Source of the DNA: Gnetum montanum
Lineage: Eukaryota > Streptophyta > Gnetopsida > Gnetales > Gnetaceae
Direction of reading: 5' to 3'
Assembly: GCA_015680685.1 (NCBI GenBank)
Contig: MNCI01007828.1
Location: forward strand, 102,021-166,020
Length of the DNA stretch: 64,000 nucleotides
Part shown: positions 1 through 12,699 of the stretch, one piece after another
Numbering within the stretch: position 1 is the stretch's first letter
Layout: every line of letters begins with the position of its first letter
The notes under the pieces: generated by a model
Database searches by the model: none
What the model was told of the DNA's origin: nothing
What the model saw: the letters and a program-made list of their open reading frames with translations, nothing else
Translations under genes and position numbers: made by a program

Positions 1-342
1 CTAGACATTTGACTTGTCATTTGCACTTGTGCAACTACGCTTTGACCGGTGCATATTTTCTTTTAAAACAATATAATACAGTTTCATTATTGCCTCCCAT
101 TTACATTGTTTAGTTCTGTTTATGCTTTACAAATATAACTTTGTTTATGCTTCATTCATAATTCAGTACGCTTTATGTACATTTTGTATCATTGTTTACA
201 TTTCGTTTACATCCTGTTTACGATAACCCCAGTGCTAGTCGTAGCTTATGCTCGGGGAAGTCCTTGGATGATTTGCGTGTAAACCATCCAAGGCACTCTG
301 CCTTTGTTCCCTTTTCCAGCTTGCCCTGAAGTGAAGGCAGGG
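1..342. other. Unassigned sequence at window edge
   Basis: No gene is recognised here. On the minus strand the additional RNase H reading frame of element A breaks down near 400 and what follows no longer matches the pol of elements E1 or E2, so another sequence probably joins it. A 9-bp inverted repeat (262-270 with 285-293, stem CCTTGGATG) is visible. The left part is T-rich with repeated short ATTTACATT-like words. Confidence 0.4.
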
Positions 343-1129
343 TCAGCTGTGGCTGCCCAATGATCTCTCGGTGTCTATTTCCCTTCCAGCCTTACACCGA
401 TGATTTAGGTTAGTACATCTGCGAATCACTAGGTGTTGTATGCATAGTGTTTGGGTAGCTGAGAGGCCTTTGAGTAGCGCCTCATACTCTGCCACATTGT
501 TTGTGTAGAGGAATGTGAAACGATAAGCAAAAGGATGCATTTCCCCAGAGGGAAACGTAATGATGACAGCTGCACTACCTCCTCGCGTGGTCGAGGTGCC
601 GTCGAAGTGTAAAGTAGCTTCACAGTGCAATGGGGCAGCATTGATAATGCTAACATGCTCGTCTAGGAATTTGGGATCTATGGTCACCTAGCCATCAACG
701 AGTGAGGCCATAAGTTGTGTTGCTATGGCTTGACCTTTCATCGATGACTGGCTCACATAATGCAAATCGAATTTCTCAGTTATTGCTTTCCATCAAGCTA
801 TCCTGCTACTTTCATACAGGTTGTTTGTGATAGCCCGAAGTATGTTGCTTTTGCAAATAATGTTAATTTTGCTGCGAAACAAGTAATGCCTCTACTTTTT
901 TAATGCAAATACTATGGCAAGACAATTTCTCTCCACCTCGTTGTACTTTGCTTCATACGCTATCAATGCATAACTCATATAGTACACTGGTATCTCACAT
1001 CCATCATCTCATTTCTAACATAACAGTGCTACAATAGATGTGTTGAAGGTGTCAAGGTAGATGAAGAAAGGCTTATCCCTCTGTGGTGGGTAAACAGTTG
1101 GGTACAATTGTGAGTGTCAAAAACTGGTT
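343..1129 (-). pseudogene. pol: Pol stub: RNase H plus additional RNase H (Tat lineage)
   Basis: Read on the minus strand from 1129 downward. The first part is the end of the Ty3/gypsy RNase H that follows RT: recognisable words are YMSYALIAYEAKYNEVERNC, then ALKK.RHYLF and EKFDLHYVSQSSMKGQA. The second part (about 687-400) is a second RNase H domain with LHFDGTSTTRGGSA, YTNNVAEYEALL and a decayed GDSQ word. Two consecutive RNase H domains are the hallmark of the Tat (Ogre/Retand-type) lineage. The frame carries several stops and has no RT in front of it: at about 1130 it is joined directly to the element leader, so gag, protease and RT have been deleted. The same block is at 53150-53990 in E1. 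Confidence 0.8.
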
Positions 1130-1632
1130 TCCTTCACTATTACACCTACTACGTTGAGTAGGACTACTATGCTGAGAGGGTGGCTATGCTATAGGGGACA
1201 CAGGTAGCATAGCACGATGGGTAGCATATCACAATAGATAGTGTACCACAATAGAAGGTGCTACGCAGTAACTAGCATAACACTATCGAAGGGTGTTATG
1301 CGGTAGGCAGCGTAACACTATGGTTGAAGTAAGAGGTCAACGTATCTCCCTGACAAGGTCCCTACGCCACACAGGATGCAAGCAATGTAGTGTAGTTGGT
1401 AGAGTTAGCATGGTATAGTAAGCAATTGGTGGCTTTAGTCTTGTAGGGTTCCAAAGGAACCATCGTTGTAACCAATCTAACGGGGTATAGAGAGCATGTA
1501 GGATTACTTGCAACCAATCTACCAATTGGTTGTCACATCTATGCTAGTATGTAACGGGGTATATAGAGCGTGTAGGATTACTTGTAATGCGTAAAAAGGG
1601 CACAAATAGACCCTCCTTCTAGCACCAAAAAT
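1130..1632 (-). other. Leader (5' untranslated region) of minus-strand Tat element A
   Basis: On the minus strand this follows the LTR end at 1633. It resembles the leaders of E1 (22189-22610) and E2 (24928-25361): it begins with the primer-binding-site segment, then a stretch containing ACTAGCATAGATGTGAC and GATGGTTCC, then many short TAGCATAGC/GTGTTATGCTAC-type words. It carries no long reading frame. It ends abruptly against RNase H sequence, which marks an internal deletion. Confidence 0.7.
1611..1627 (-). other. Putative primer-binding site of element A
   Basis: The minus strand reads TGGTGCTAGAAGGAGGG a few bases after the LTR end. E1 has TGGCGCTAGAAGGAGGG at the same place (from 22194) and E2 a decayed version. 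Position and conservation fit a tRNA primer-binding site. I do not assign the tRNA. Confidence 0.6.
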
Positions 1633-3684
1633 TGTAGCGATTGAAAACAGCGATGGCTAGAACACCAAGAGGTTACCAGGTGTATAGCCTAACCCCGGTT
1701 CCGTGCAAGGGCTATGTTGGAGAAAAAGGAAACAGGATGTCCTAAATGGTCTAGTCAATTAGATAGGGACTTACCCAATGTATAATAACCTTTTGTAAAA
1801 AAAATTTTTAACACGTTATGCATGGAGATTGAAGTGCAAAAGTAACACACAAAATAGTAAATGCATGACAAAAATGTAGCAAAATCAAATGAGCTTGAGT
1901 AAGAGAATGCACCACCCCAAAATTGGGGGATTTGATCTTGGATTGATTGAAGAAGATGTACAATAGATGTGTTGTGTGGATAGGCATAGCTTGCAACGAA
2001 GCAGTATGGTCAAACCTCCTTGTACTACTGTCAACAGCTTGCTAACAGGAACTGGTGAGCTGGTGTTCGTTGGGCTAGGAGAGATCTGGGAGGTATTGCT
2101 ACTGAGATTTGCTACTCGTCAACCTTCCACTTACTAGTCTCTTTGCCAAAGCTAATTGCCAGAAGTCCAAAATTCCAAAATGCCAAATGCCAATCTTTGA
2201 AGCCAACCACAAGAAAGGTGATTCTCAAAGCCAAAAATGCCAAAATCCAACCACTTGAACATTTTTTGCTAGGGTATTTATAGAGCCAGAAGTGGGAGAG
2301 TGATGTGGTTTGGATGCCATGTTTCCTAGGTCCCACATGGTGCAAACGTAAATGTGCCATGCTGTTGTGTAATGCTAGGCTGTAATGTTACCCTAGTGTG
2401 CTACACTGCAATGTGATGCTGAACGTGAAACCTATTGTGTTGTGACCATACCGTTCAAGATGCATGTGCCAAAATCCAAGGAACTACCATGTTTGTTAAA
2501 AATAATGCCAACAATAAATGCAAAGTGGAGCCTATGCTTCAAGAATACATCTTCCCTACTCTGGTGAGCAGGGTCAAGCGTAGGGACAACTTTGGAAATA
2601 ATCAGGGGATGCAAAACAAAGAAAACTTGCTAATCTTGTCTGTTGAAGAGATGTCAGGATGGGAGTGACCATTGCCAACAAGTTCTAGAGCTAACTGGAG
2701 ACGTCCTGATGCTTCCACGCAAGTGTTACACTATTTATACTACCTAGTGTATTGGCGTAGTGTAAACACCCGCATGCTACGCTGTGCTATGCTGCGTAGT
2801 GTAGCCACCAATCTTGAAAGAAATTTTTCCTGAAAGCCAAAAATACTTGTCTGAGGCTTGGCTAGGAAAAAAAACTTCTACAACTGACAACCTTTCCTTT
2901 CATGTTGACAGGTCCTAGGACCTGCGAAGCTCATCCTTAGGATGCTTTTTTACTTTGTGTCCTTGCTACGCTGTGTAGCATAGCACAACATAGCAGCCAA
3001 TGTGACATGAATTCCTATTTGATCTATAATGCTTTGCCAAGAAATTCTGCTTGGGGGCCCAAGGGGCAAAGCGGGATAGGTAGTCTTGGAGGTTTGAATA
3101 TGGCCAAGTGCAATCCCTTTGCTAGGAACCACTTGGCAGGGGACCTTTGTGCATTCTAACCCTACTACGTTATGCTATGTTGTGTAGGATAGCACAGCAT
3201 AGCACCTAGTTTCACGTGAATTTTCACTAACTTTGTAAAAAAAATTTCACGGGATGTTAGTCATGTCCTATTGTGGTAGTAGAGCAAGCCTATTTGATAG
3301 TTGAAGCATGGGCAATTATGTTTACTCCATCAAATAAATCTAAGTAGGAGTGTTGCTTCAGTGAAAGCTTACTACGTTGTGCTATGCTATGTAGCATAGC
3401 ACAGCGTAGCACTCAACTTGAGATGATTTCTGATGAAATTTACCACATTTTTCTACGTCATGTTGCTCATGCTTCAAGGATGAAATGGGGTAGATACCCT
3501 AGAGGGATGAGTCATTGTCAGTCTGCATCTTTGATGCCTGATTAGTCTTTTCAAGGCTTGCTACACTATGCAGTCTAACATAGTGTAACAGGTTCCTGTT
3601 ATTAGAAAACTTTCTAAACTATTTAGCCCATCCTAAAAACTGTTGATAGCTCCTATCATGGTCCCTAGGTAGACCATCATCTAG
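1633..3684 (-). mobile_element. Tat-lineage LTR, 5'-truncated (LTR of element A)
   Basis: On the minus strand this LTR ends at 1633 in GCTACA and is followed by the primer-binding site, so it is the 5' LTR of element A. It aligns with the 2.3-kb LTRs at 17931-20239, 22611-24927 and 57179-59445: a T-rich tail, a TATA box (TATTTATA on the plus strand at 2275-2282) and five internal palindromes at about 2771, 2965, 3164, 3371 and 3548. About the first 270 bp are missing: at 3684/3685 it abuts the end of another LTR of the same family in the same orientation. Confidence 0.8.
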
Positions 3685-5743
3685 TGTAGCAACCGAAAAC
3701 GTCAATGGCTAGAAAACACTGAGAGGTCGTTGGTCGTGATAGTCTTAACCCCAGATCCGTGTGAGGGTCGTGCTGGATAAAATGAAAGTAGGGCACATTG
3801 AATGGTCTAGTCAATCAGACAGGGACTTAGTCAGTGTTACTATAACCTTTTGCAAATGTATGATTTGAAAGCAAGACTTATAGCATAAAAGTAGTAATCT
3901 TTAAATGCAAAAGGGTGGAAAATGATGTAAAATGCGATGACAAGTAGGAAAGCAAAGTAAAATGTAGTTAGGCAAATGCACCACTTCAAGATTATTACTG
4001 CACTTTGTCAAGGTGGATACAATCGATTGCGCGATGATGAGAACCACAAAGATCCCAAAAGTAATCAATACATTCAGAGCAAGACAGTTGTATGCTTGAA
4101 TGCGAACTCAGGAGTTAACAACGCAAAATGCTACAAAGATAGTGGGAAAGAGCAAAGAAGAATTTCAAATGAGAGTGCTAACTATTTACATTGCCAAACA
4201 GAATGTTTACAATGCTCAAGATTGCCAATTTTCCAACTTACAAAAATGCTAACTTGCCAAATTGCCAATTTTCCAAATAGTTTTCTTTTTCTTGTGAGCG
4301 AACCAACTCACTAACCAACCGACCCCTTGAGCATTTCTCATCGGGGTATTTATAGGACCAAGAGCATGCAAAAGATGCAGTTTGGATGCCTTGTGTCCTG
4401 GGCCCATGTTGATGTGTCTATGCTGCATGGACATGTAGGGCTGATTGACGAGCCTACCATGCTATAATTATGCTATCATAACTTGGAGATGTGTGCCAAT
4501 GACACAAATAGGTGAAGTGCATTGATGTAGCGTAGCTACCCGCTATGCTATGCTATGCTTTGTAGCGTAATATGTGGGCATAGCATAGCAACTTGCTATG
4601 CTGTGCTATGCTTTAGAGCATAGCATGTTGATGTAGCGTAGCATCTTGCTACGATGTGCTACGCTATGCAGCATAGCATAGCGTAGCCACTAGTTTGAGG
4701 AAAAAACTTACATCGAGGCCTGTTGCATGCGTTGGAAGCCTTTCAAGTGCTCTGAGTGATTTTGCATATTTGCTACGCTATGCTATGCTACGTAGCGTAG
4801 CGTAGCATAGTAGCTAGCCTTAATCGCGAAAATGCCGACAATCTGCAACCTTTGCTTTTTGCAATGCGAAACTTGTGTATTTGTTGATCCTGCACTTTGA
4901 GATGCCTTTTGTCATTCCCGTAGAGTTGCTACACTATGTAGTGTAGCATAGCATAGTGGCCAACATGGCCCACTTTTTGCTAAGTTTGTTGCTTTCTAGT
5001 GGAACGAGTCATTGCTGAAGGACTTAGAGTTGGGCGAGGGAACTGATTGTCTAGCTTTTGCTATGCTATGCTATGCTACGTAGTGTAGCATAGCATAGCA
5101 CTTCATTCTACAACCATCTTCTGAAGCCTGCTACGCTACATAGCGTAGTGTAGCGTAGCAAACTTCTTGACTAGAAAACTTGCTGAACTATTTTGCACAT
5201 TCTAAGCACCACTGAAAATTCCACGCATCATTTCTAGGTAGGCTGTTAGTTGGATGAACTAATTAGGTGGGCAAGCTGGAGGATCCATTGAGCCTATCGA
5301 GACCAAGAGTAGAAAACTTTCCGAACTAGACAATCTGAACACCAGAGCACCCATCTCCTGCTGAACTGTCATGACGCTACCTGAATTGCAAGGACCAGTG
5401 AAGCAAGAATGCCTTGAAATTTTAGGGTGTTTTAGCGGGGTCAAGTGTTAAGCTAGGAAAGCTAGAGGGTGAAGAAAGCCTGTCAACCTGGGAGATAGAA
5501 AATTTTTCATACTGTACGTTCTGCCCCTAGTTCCTCTTTCATGCAAACTGGCTCCATGGCTAGGTGTTACGTTAACAGTGTTGCAAGGAATGGCTAGCAG
5601 GCCCGAAAGTGGCTTTGCAAGCATTAGGACTTTTGGGGTGCCATGTTGTCTGCATGGTCCAACGTGACACCGCGCTTGCAAAGATCCTTGCCCAAATTCT
5701 AGGACTACTAAATCATGAGAATCCTAAAATTTATGGTGTTTCA
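3685..5743 (-). mobile_element. Tat-lineage LTR (tandem neighbour of element A's LTR)
   Basis: Read on the minus strand, it starts at 5743 with TGAAACACC and ends at 3685 with GCTACA, giving the canonical TG...CA ends. It carries a TATA box (plus-strand TATTTATA at 4347-4354) and several long palindromes between 4523 and 5160, including a strong one at 4771-4815. The flanking bases (TCTAG left, ACTAC right) are not a target duplication. Together with the truncated LTR next to it, this suggests unequal recombination or a deletion rather than a clean insertion. Confidence 0.8.
4523..5160. repeat. Cluster of GCTACGCTATGC-type palindromes
   Basis: Dense inverted repeats made of GCTACG, GCTATG, TAGCGT and TAGCAT words, for instance at 4523-4690, 4771-4815, 5061-5102 and 5128-5160. 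Each can fold on itself with arms of about 12-20 bp. They lie inside the LTR and are its most distinctive internal feature. Confidence 0.8.
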
Positions 5744-8735
5744 ACTACATGCTTCACAATCATCTCAGCATAACTTGTAGTACATGAGCTAAGTCCTAGT
5801 GCCTAAGTTACTAGTATCATAGGCATATATGCTAAAATTAGCATTAACATAACCTTGCATTGCATTGCATCACCTACAATAGTGTTAGTGTCCATAGTAC
5901 CACTATCACCTATGGGATAGTTCATGGAAAAATCCTTGTTTTGACCCTACAATAGCTATGAATAGCATTAGAGGACTCTCTATCCATATCTACACATACT
6001 AAAGATTACAATTCAACATTAAAATCTTTAATTGGCTCATAAATTTAGTTTCTCTTATTATTTTTACTTAGTTTGTATTCTTCCATCATTGTAGCACTTG
6101 GCCCTCCCTAGGAGGCAAACTCTATCGATTTATTTAATCAAGCATTTTTATTTTCTAGGAATGGAACTTAAGCCATTTCCCATACATTGAGTTTTCTATT
6201 TTGTTATTAGTTTTATGTATTTTTAATTGCTTCCATTACTTAGAATTTATTTTAATTTTCTTGTATTTTATTAACATTAACATTAATCCCATCATCACTC
6301 TACTGTACTTCTATCAATCCTACATTGGATGGTATGTTAAGCTTGTACTTAGTTGAAGGTTCATGTCCCTTCATTTCATAATTGTTAATATATCAAGGGT
6401 TACATTATTCCAAATATCATTTATAGTTACAAATTTGATACTTAAAATATGATTTATAGAGGTATTCTTGTAGGACTATGAAAGAACAATTCTACAAGAA
6501 CAAGCTTAACAAGCTAAAAAAAAAAAAGAATAATACCTAGCCTGAATGACTTGAATATCATGTTACTTAATTATGAGGTAGGTAATCCAAAATTTAAATG
6601 AACATATATCATGATGTAAGATTAGCTACTAGTGACTTGTATATATCATAAAGGATATCAAAATTAGATATCATAGTTACATCAATATTACTAGAAGAAG
6701 GTGTATCAATTTTATTTATTTATTACACCATCTTGTAAGTCTACATTCTAAAAATCAACAATTTTTGCATTGATGTAAGATGAAAAAATTCTGGAATTAA
6801 TTGAAGAATTTAAAAGTAGTTTAGAATCCTCCATAGGAGAATTTTGGAGAGATCAAATCTACTAGATAAAAACTAAAGAAAGAGAAATCAAATCTATTAA
6901 GAAAAAATTAGATCTACAATAAAAGCATTAACTCTATTGTGATAGTTTGTCATTAGTGGATTAGATGAACCTTTGATGATTTGGTACTTTACAATAATGT
7001 CTAAACTTACCTATATGTCTTGGGAAGTACTTGTAGTCACTGTGTTTAAAATTCTTGCATCCTTTATAGAAAAGAAAAAAGAAATACAAATATTGTATCA
7101 TAATTAGTAATTGTATTAGTAATGGATATGGGTCTCCTTAATGTAACAAAATCTCATTGTTAGTTTTAGTTTGAACTAATAAATTTTAAATTTAGGTTAT
7201 TTAACACAAAATTCTTTTAAATTTTGTAGCAACACCTTAATTTTCCTAAATAATATTTTTATCTTAATTGTATATTTAATTTATTAATAATGCTTTATTT
7301 TTCTAGCATAATCACTCAAAAGAGGTTAGGTTTTTTCTCATCCACTAATCCTTATAGCACCCATCTTAGTAGGATGAGCATTAAGCGTTTGGATGATGAT
7401 GAATATTTCCCTATTTTTGGAAATATCGAAAGCACATATTTTTATTAGACCATACTTTGGGGACTTACCAATGATAGAGTTTAGACCATACAACAATATA
7501 TAATAGTTGAAAAATTAGATGAATATATGTGATATGTTTAATTTTGAGTAGCTTATGAGAAGGTCATTTTTTAAAGATTTTTGTTATTTTTCCCCTTGTG
7601 AAGCTACTTTTATAATAATGAGAATTTATCAAGGTACTTTCCTTTTCAAATCCTTAGGATGGATATTGCTACTTTTTCTTAGATGAAAAAATTTGTATTT
7701 ATGGGGATTTTAGTGCTAGGATTGGGCTTGCACAAATCCTAAAAGGCTTTAGGAATTAGCAAGGAAATTTAGACTATGAAAATAATTTAGAGTAAAAAAC
7801 AAGGTTCTCTCAAGACACATAAGTCAATCATACATGTAGACGTTTGTTGGATTGGGGATCAAGGTTTAAATTTGGTAATTTTTAATGGGTTAACTGTAAT
7901 GCTATTTATTCTTCCTCTAACTATTGAGAAATCAACTGCACTTGATAGTGAATCTAGTATGATTTGAAACATCTCTCAAAGATAAAATATGTAAGTTGTG
8001 GGAAATATAAGGATTAAAATTTTTTTCAATTTGGTTTGCTACCCATTCGAAGGATCACAAGGTTTCTCATATATTAGTTTTTTGATCACCAATATAAAGA
8101 GTATGACTTTTATTAAACACTTTAAGATATATGATGAGGTAATTAAGCCTAATTATTAGCCACTTTATTTTAGCCTTATGATTTTACAACATGTTAGATA
8201 ATAGAGAAAGCTAGTTTCTTATAGGATAAAAAATAAATTAAATTTATATTTTCAAGAGGAAGCTTAAAAACATTAGAATCCTAATGTAAAATTTGTAGAA
8301 ATTTTAGTGGCAATAGCACAAAAAATTTCTAGAAAAGCATTAACATAGTTTGAACATTAGTGTGTTTTTGAATGTTTCACAACTAGACTTAAATTAAAAA
8401 CTTAGAAATTTCCACATACTACCAGACTTTATAAGAGTTTGATTTGAAATAGAAAAGGTAGTTTATTAAAGAGAGACAAACTACTCTTTTTCACATGGTC
8501 AAGAAAGAACCAAGAAATTTAAAGAAGTTGCTTTAGAGAGAAGAAAAATTGAAATTGAAATTTTCCTTTTATGATAGTTTTTAGTTTTATTAGAAATTTT
8601 TTTAAGTTAAGGGAGAGCTAGTAGTGCATTGGAAGGACAATGACAACCTTTTCATCTCTTTTGAGGATACTATATAAGGTATCACAAGACTAGCCTCAAG
8701 TAAATTAGCTAATGCAACTAGATTGCATGAAGAAA
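5744..8735. other. AT-rich DNA without recognisable genes
   Basis: About 3 kb lying between the minus-strand Tat LTR and the 5' LTR of element D. It has no reading frame of useful length on either strand, a short A run near 6518-6529, and no motif I can assign to a transposon family. It may be very old transposon or true intergenic DNA. Confidence 0.5.
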
Positions 8736-9391
8736 TGTTTTTACATCCCTTCCGAAGACATTAAGTATGGTAATATGATTATAATTTGTATATTATGTTT
8801 GTGCATTTTCTTATATAGTTATCAAGGATGTGTTAGCTTGTTATGATTATGCTTTATATATTATGATGCTTTAGTCTTAATGATATGATTATGATTTCCT
8901 AACATGCTTAACTAACATGATTATGTACATTAGCCTTATGTGATATGTTAGATAGGTGATGTGGCTAGCAAGATTATTGGATTGGGGTACAAGAGAAACT
9001 ATTTGGTATGTACTTACACTTTATTTATAATTTTAGTACTTATGCATCTGAGTTGTACTACTATGTTGTGTGATATTTGGATGTGATTTTATTATGTGAA
9101 TATGTAGAGAATTTAATATGGATCTCATAGGTTCAAAAAAATTTTAATTTGAAGTCCTAGTGTATTTGTTACACATTTTTAAATTAAAATGCATTAGTTG
9201 AGAAAGAAAAAAAAGACTTATGAAATTATTTCCTTTTAAAAATTTCAAAAAGTAAATAAATAAATTTTCCCTTGGCATGCAACATGAGTAACAAACAAAA
9301 TAACTTTGAAATATATGTGTCTGCATTATACATTGTGTATAAGTACAAAAAATCATCATTCTTTTGTGTTTACCACCACCTCCTACATAAC
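8736..9391 (+). mobile_element. 5' LTR of element D, first part
   Basis: Matches the D LTR beginning at 63409 over its whole visible length: TATGATTATAATTT, CTTAACTAACATGATTATG, GATAGGTGATGTGGCTAGCA and further on. The match extends to the GCATTATACAT word near 9325, which is where the window ends in the other copy. It is interrupted at 9391 by element C. Confidence 0.75.
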
Positions 9392-10271
9392 TGATGAGAT
9401 ACAGTTTGTTGCATTGACTAGGCCCCATCAATGTGGTCTATTGTGTTGACTAGGCCTCGTCGACATAGTCTATTGCATTGACACAGCCCCATCGATGCAA
9501 TGTCTATTTTCCCTATAAATACATGCTAACAGTCATGTTTATGCAATTCTTTTGTCAATAGAGTAGCCAAACTCTTGTATTTTTATTCTATAATCTTAGA
9601 GAATAGTCAATGAGTACCCATAGTGTGGATCTAAGTTAGTTGTATAGTGTCTTATTTGAGTGGAAATGTACCTAGACACATTCCATGAATAGCAATAAGA
9701 TTGATATTTATTCTTATTCATTGCAACACTTTGAATTAGATTAAATTTACTTTTAATGCAATTTATATTCAATGTACTTAGTTAATATTTACATTTCCAT
9801 GCATGTTAATGAATTGGTGGAATGAGCATGACAAATTTCAAGCATAAACACGTATTCTCTTGGTAATCCCAGCAGTGTTATTGCTTGGCTCACCTAGTAG
9901 CATAGAACTTGGTAATCCCAATAGTGGATACATGGGCTCAGGATGTGTATGGCAAGCTGGGAATGGACACTCATTGTCCATAGGCTAGTTTATACTTTAC
10001 TTTCCATTGTTAATTAGTTTAAACAAATGATTTCTTTATTATTGTTAGAAGTAGCATAAGGCCAAAACAACATCAAGAATCATATACCTCACTCTAGACG
10101 AAACCATACATGACAAAGCTACCACTAGTCCAAGTGGAAAGATAGTAAACTACGATCAAGGCATAATGATCTAGATGCCACAACTAGTCCCATCCACAGA
10201 ATTCAACTAGATCATGCATGAATGCTTGTGATTTGTATGGCTGGGCATAGGGGATACCTTGCTACTCATCA
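9392..10271 (+). mobile_element. 5' LTR of element C
   Basis: 880 bp, TG...CA ends. Nearly colinear with 15357-16238. Landmarks are repeated GCATTGACTAGGCC-like words near its start, CTATAAATAC (a TATA box at about 9512) and two TTGGTAATCCCAGCAGTG-like copies in its middle. Confidence 0.85.
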
Positions 10272-10272
10272 T

Positions 10273-10293
10273 TGGCATTGTTGCCAAGGATGG
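10273..10293 (+). other. Primer-binding site of element C (tRNA-Asp-like)
   Basis: Just after the LTR the sequence reads TGGCATTGTTGCCAAGGATGG. From memory this resembles the plant tRNA-Asp complement (TGGCGCCGTTGCCGGGGAT) with transition-type differences. That primer is typical of non-chromovirus Ty3/gypsy elements. Confidence 0.6.
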
Positions 10294-10363
10294 TGCTAGT
10301 TATCTAGATTAGTTATATCATACACAATCACTATAAATGCATTAATAAACCATCTTTGGAAAA

Positions 10364-12290
10364 ATGCTAAGTCACACACATCATACACCAACAACAATGT
10401 ATCTTTCACAAGGAAGAGATAATGCATCATCTAAAGAGAACATTCATTGGAGAACTAATGAGATATATGTTGAAGAAAATCAAAGTGACCAACCTCATGT
10501 AGGGGTTTCATATGTTCATGACCACCCTAAGTACACTCAAGGATTACATTCACCTAAGATAGAAAACCCTAGAGGAGATGAAGTATGTCCTAGACTAGGG
10601 AAGGCCTCAAGGCCTAGGACCTCCTCAAAACTTGAAAAAGATAAATTAAGGGACTATGGGGAACACCATCGAAGCCATGGAAATTCTCCTAGTTCCTCAT
10701 CTTCCTCTTCTTCTTCAACATATAGTTCTAATGAAGACAAATGTGGGTATAGATACAAAGCTCCACTATGGGGTTAAAATAAGGGTAGGAATCGAAACCA
10801 CAGGAAAAATCAAAGACCTCAACATGAACATAGCCAAAACCGTCATAATCGGGCAAATAGAAATAACAACTTTCACCACACCACATCTAATGATGATGAA
10901 CCCTTATTGGCCACTAATAACCTGATGCAGACCATAGAGGTAGTTAAGATACCTCATAGGCATCATAGGAAAAGTAGCATAAAAATGCTCAATATGAATA
11001 ATATCCCTAAATTTGTGGGAGGCTATGATTTTGATCCATAGCATCACTTACAAGCCTTCCATGACGCCTGTGCCTTGCAAAATATTGAACATAAGTGGTA
11101 AATGCTTAAGCTCTTCCCTAGGATACTAATAGATGATGTTGAAAGTTGCTATAGATTGTTGGAACCAAGTTCCATCTACCAGTGGTCCACAATGGTAGAA
11201 CATTTCAATGGAAAATACCAAACCTATGCAAGAGTGTCCAACCTAAGCAAAAAAATCCAAGGGTGGAAATAAGAAAATCATGAACCCTTGTATGTGTCCT
11301 TGGATAAATACTATTTGCTACTACATAGATGCCCCAACCATGATTTCTCTTAAAAAGAGCAACTTTTCCACATCGTAGATGGGCTTCATAATGAAACAAG
11401 GGAGATCCTTAGGATGTATGCTCAAGGTCATTTATACAAATTAAAAGCCCATCATATAAAGGCTAATTTAGTAGGTGGAACAAGAAGAAGAAGAGCTATG
11501 TAAATGAGAGAATGTTAAGAAATATCACTGGGACCCAACTCTTCGAAAGAAGAGGATCCATATCTATGATGAGGAAAAAGAGGTAGCTCTTGATGAGGTG
11601 ATTTCACAACAAACCTTGCCACTACAACAATCTCTTGATGAACTCCAGGCAAGACTAGATAGGATGTCAAAGTGGATAAATGAAAAAGCTACAACTTTCA
11701 TAGAAGTTGTAGAGGAGAGGGTAACACAAAATGAACCAAGTGATCATAATAAATAGAGGAAGTATAATCAAGAAACAACTAGGAACACTTATTGGCAAAT
11801 AGGAAACATGGTTGAAGAAAGCAAGGCTATAGACTCAACCACACATGAAGATGACGAATGTGACATCTTCATATATGACCACCCAAAAGGCCATTGCCCA
11901 ATCATGTCACATCTACATGGGTATTGAACTTTTTCATTAAATCCCAAATTTGTACAAAAGAACATGCCCAAGAAATTTCCTTTTCAACACAGTAATTATA
12001 GACAGTCCCACAACCAATCGTATTATGCTAGAGGGACTTATTACTAGCCTCAACATTGTCATCAACCACAGTGGAAAACCCCAAAATTATGGGGGAGGCC
12101 ACCACCAAACTAGCCCTACCCTTATTATCAGCCAAACTTGCATGGATATTATGTTCAAAAACTTGTTTTTCCAACTGGTTCTACTTCCTCTACTTCAAAT
12201 TGCTACTACCACTCTCCCGAATATCATTGACAAATGACATATTCTAAAGGATAACCACCTCAAACCTCTCATCCTTCATCATATCCTTAA
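10364..12290 (+). pseudogene. gag: Decayed Gag of element C
   Basis: The frame starts at the ATG at 10364. The first 138 codons are polar, with a serine run near residue 108-117. After an in-frame stop the same frame continues through an Arg/Asn/His-rich basic segment and reaches a Gag core from about 10996: IPKFVGGYDFDP, HLQAFHDAC, LKLFPRILIDD, FNGKYQTYARVSNL and FHIVDGLHNETREILRMYAQ. These match the retrotransposon Gag domain of Ty3/gypsy elements. A Pro/Tyr/Gln/His-rich tail follows to about 12290. Stops interrupt at several places (near 11038, 11099 and 11270). No CCHC knuckle is evident. Confidence 0.75.
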
Positions 12291-12699
12291 TATTCTCATA
12301 CTTCCCTCCACCATATGTCACCACCAGCAACACAAGAAGGTTTAGCACCACAACATCAATGAGAGAATGCCACTTATGCTACAAATATACACAAAAATGA
12401 TAGTGCCAGTAGATCTCCACCACAATCTCGAAAGCATACTTTGATTAGGATGGTTCCCATGCATAAGCACAACACTCATGGACCTACTAACTCATCTAAA
12501 CTAGCACAATGCCAATCAGGTGCAACACCCTTTCTTTCACAACCAATGTCCTCCAATCATACACAAAGGCCAACATTCATCATTTCTCCAACACCTAACA
12601 GAAACGATGAACCTATCACTATGGAAAGAAAAAAGAATCCATGAATTACTACTAATAGTAAAGGGTGCAGTTGTTGGTCGAAAATTCAAAATATTAACA

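Noticed and set aside
262-293. Small hairpin as a miRNA precursor or terminator
   Set aside because: The 9-bp stem is too short for a miRNA precursor, and there is no other support.
10364-12290. Host Ser-rich protein gene
   Set aside because: It lies between paired LTRs, follows a primer-binding site and has a Gag core.
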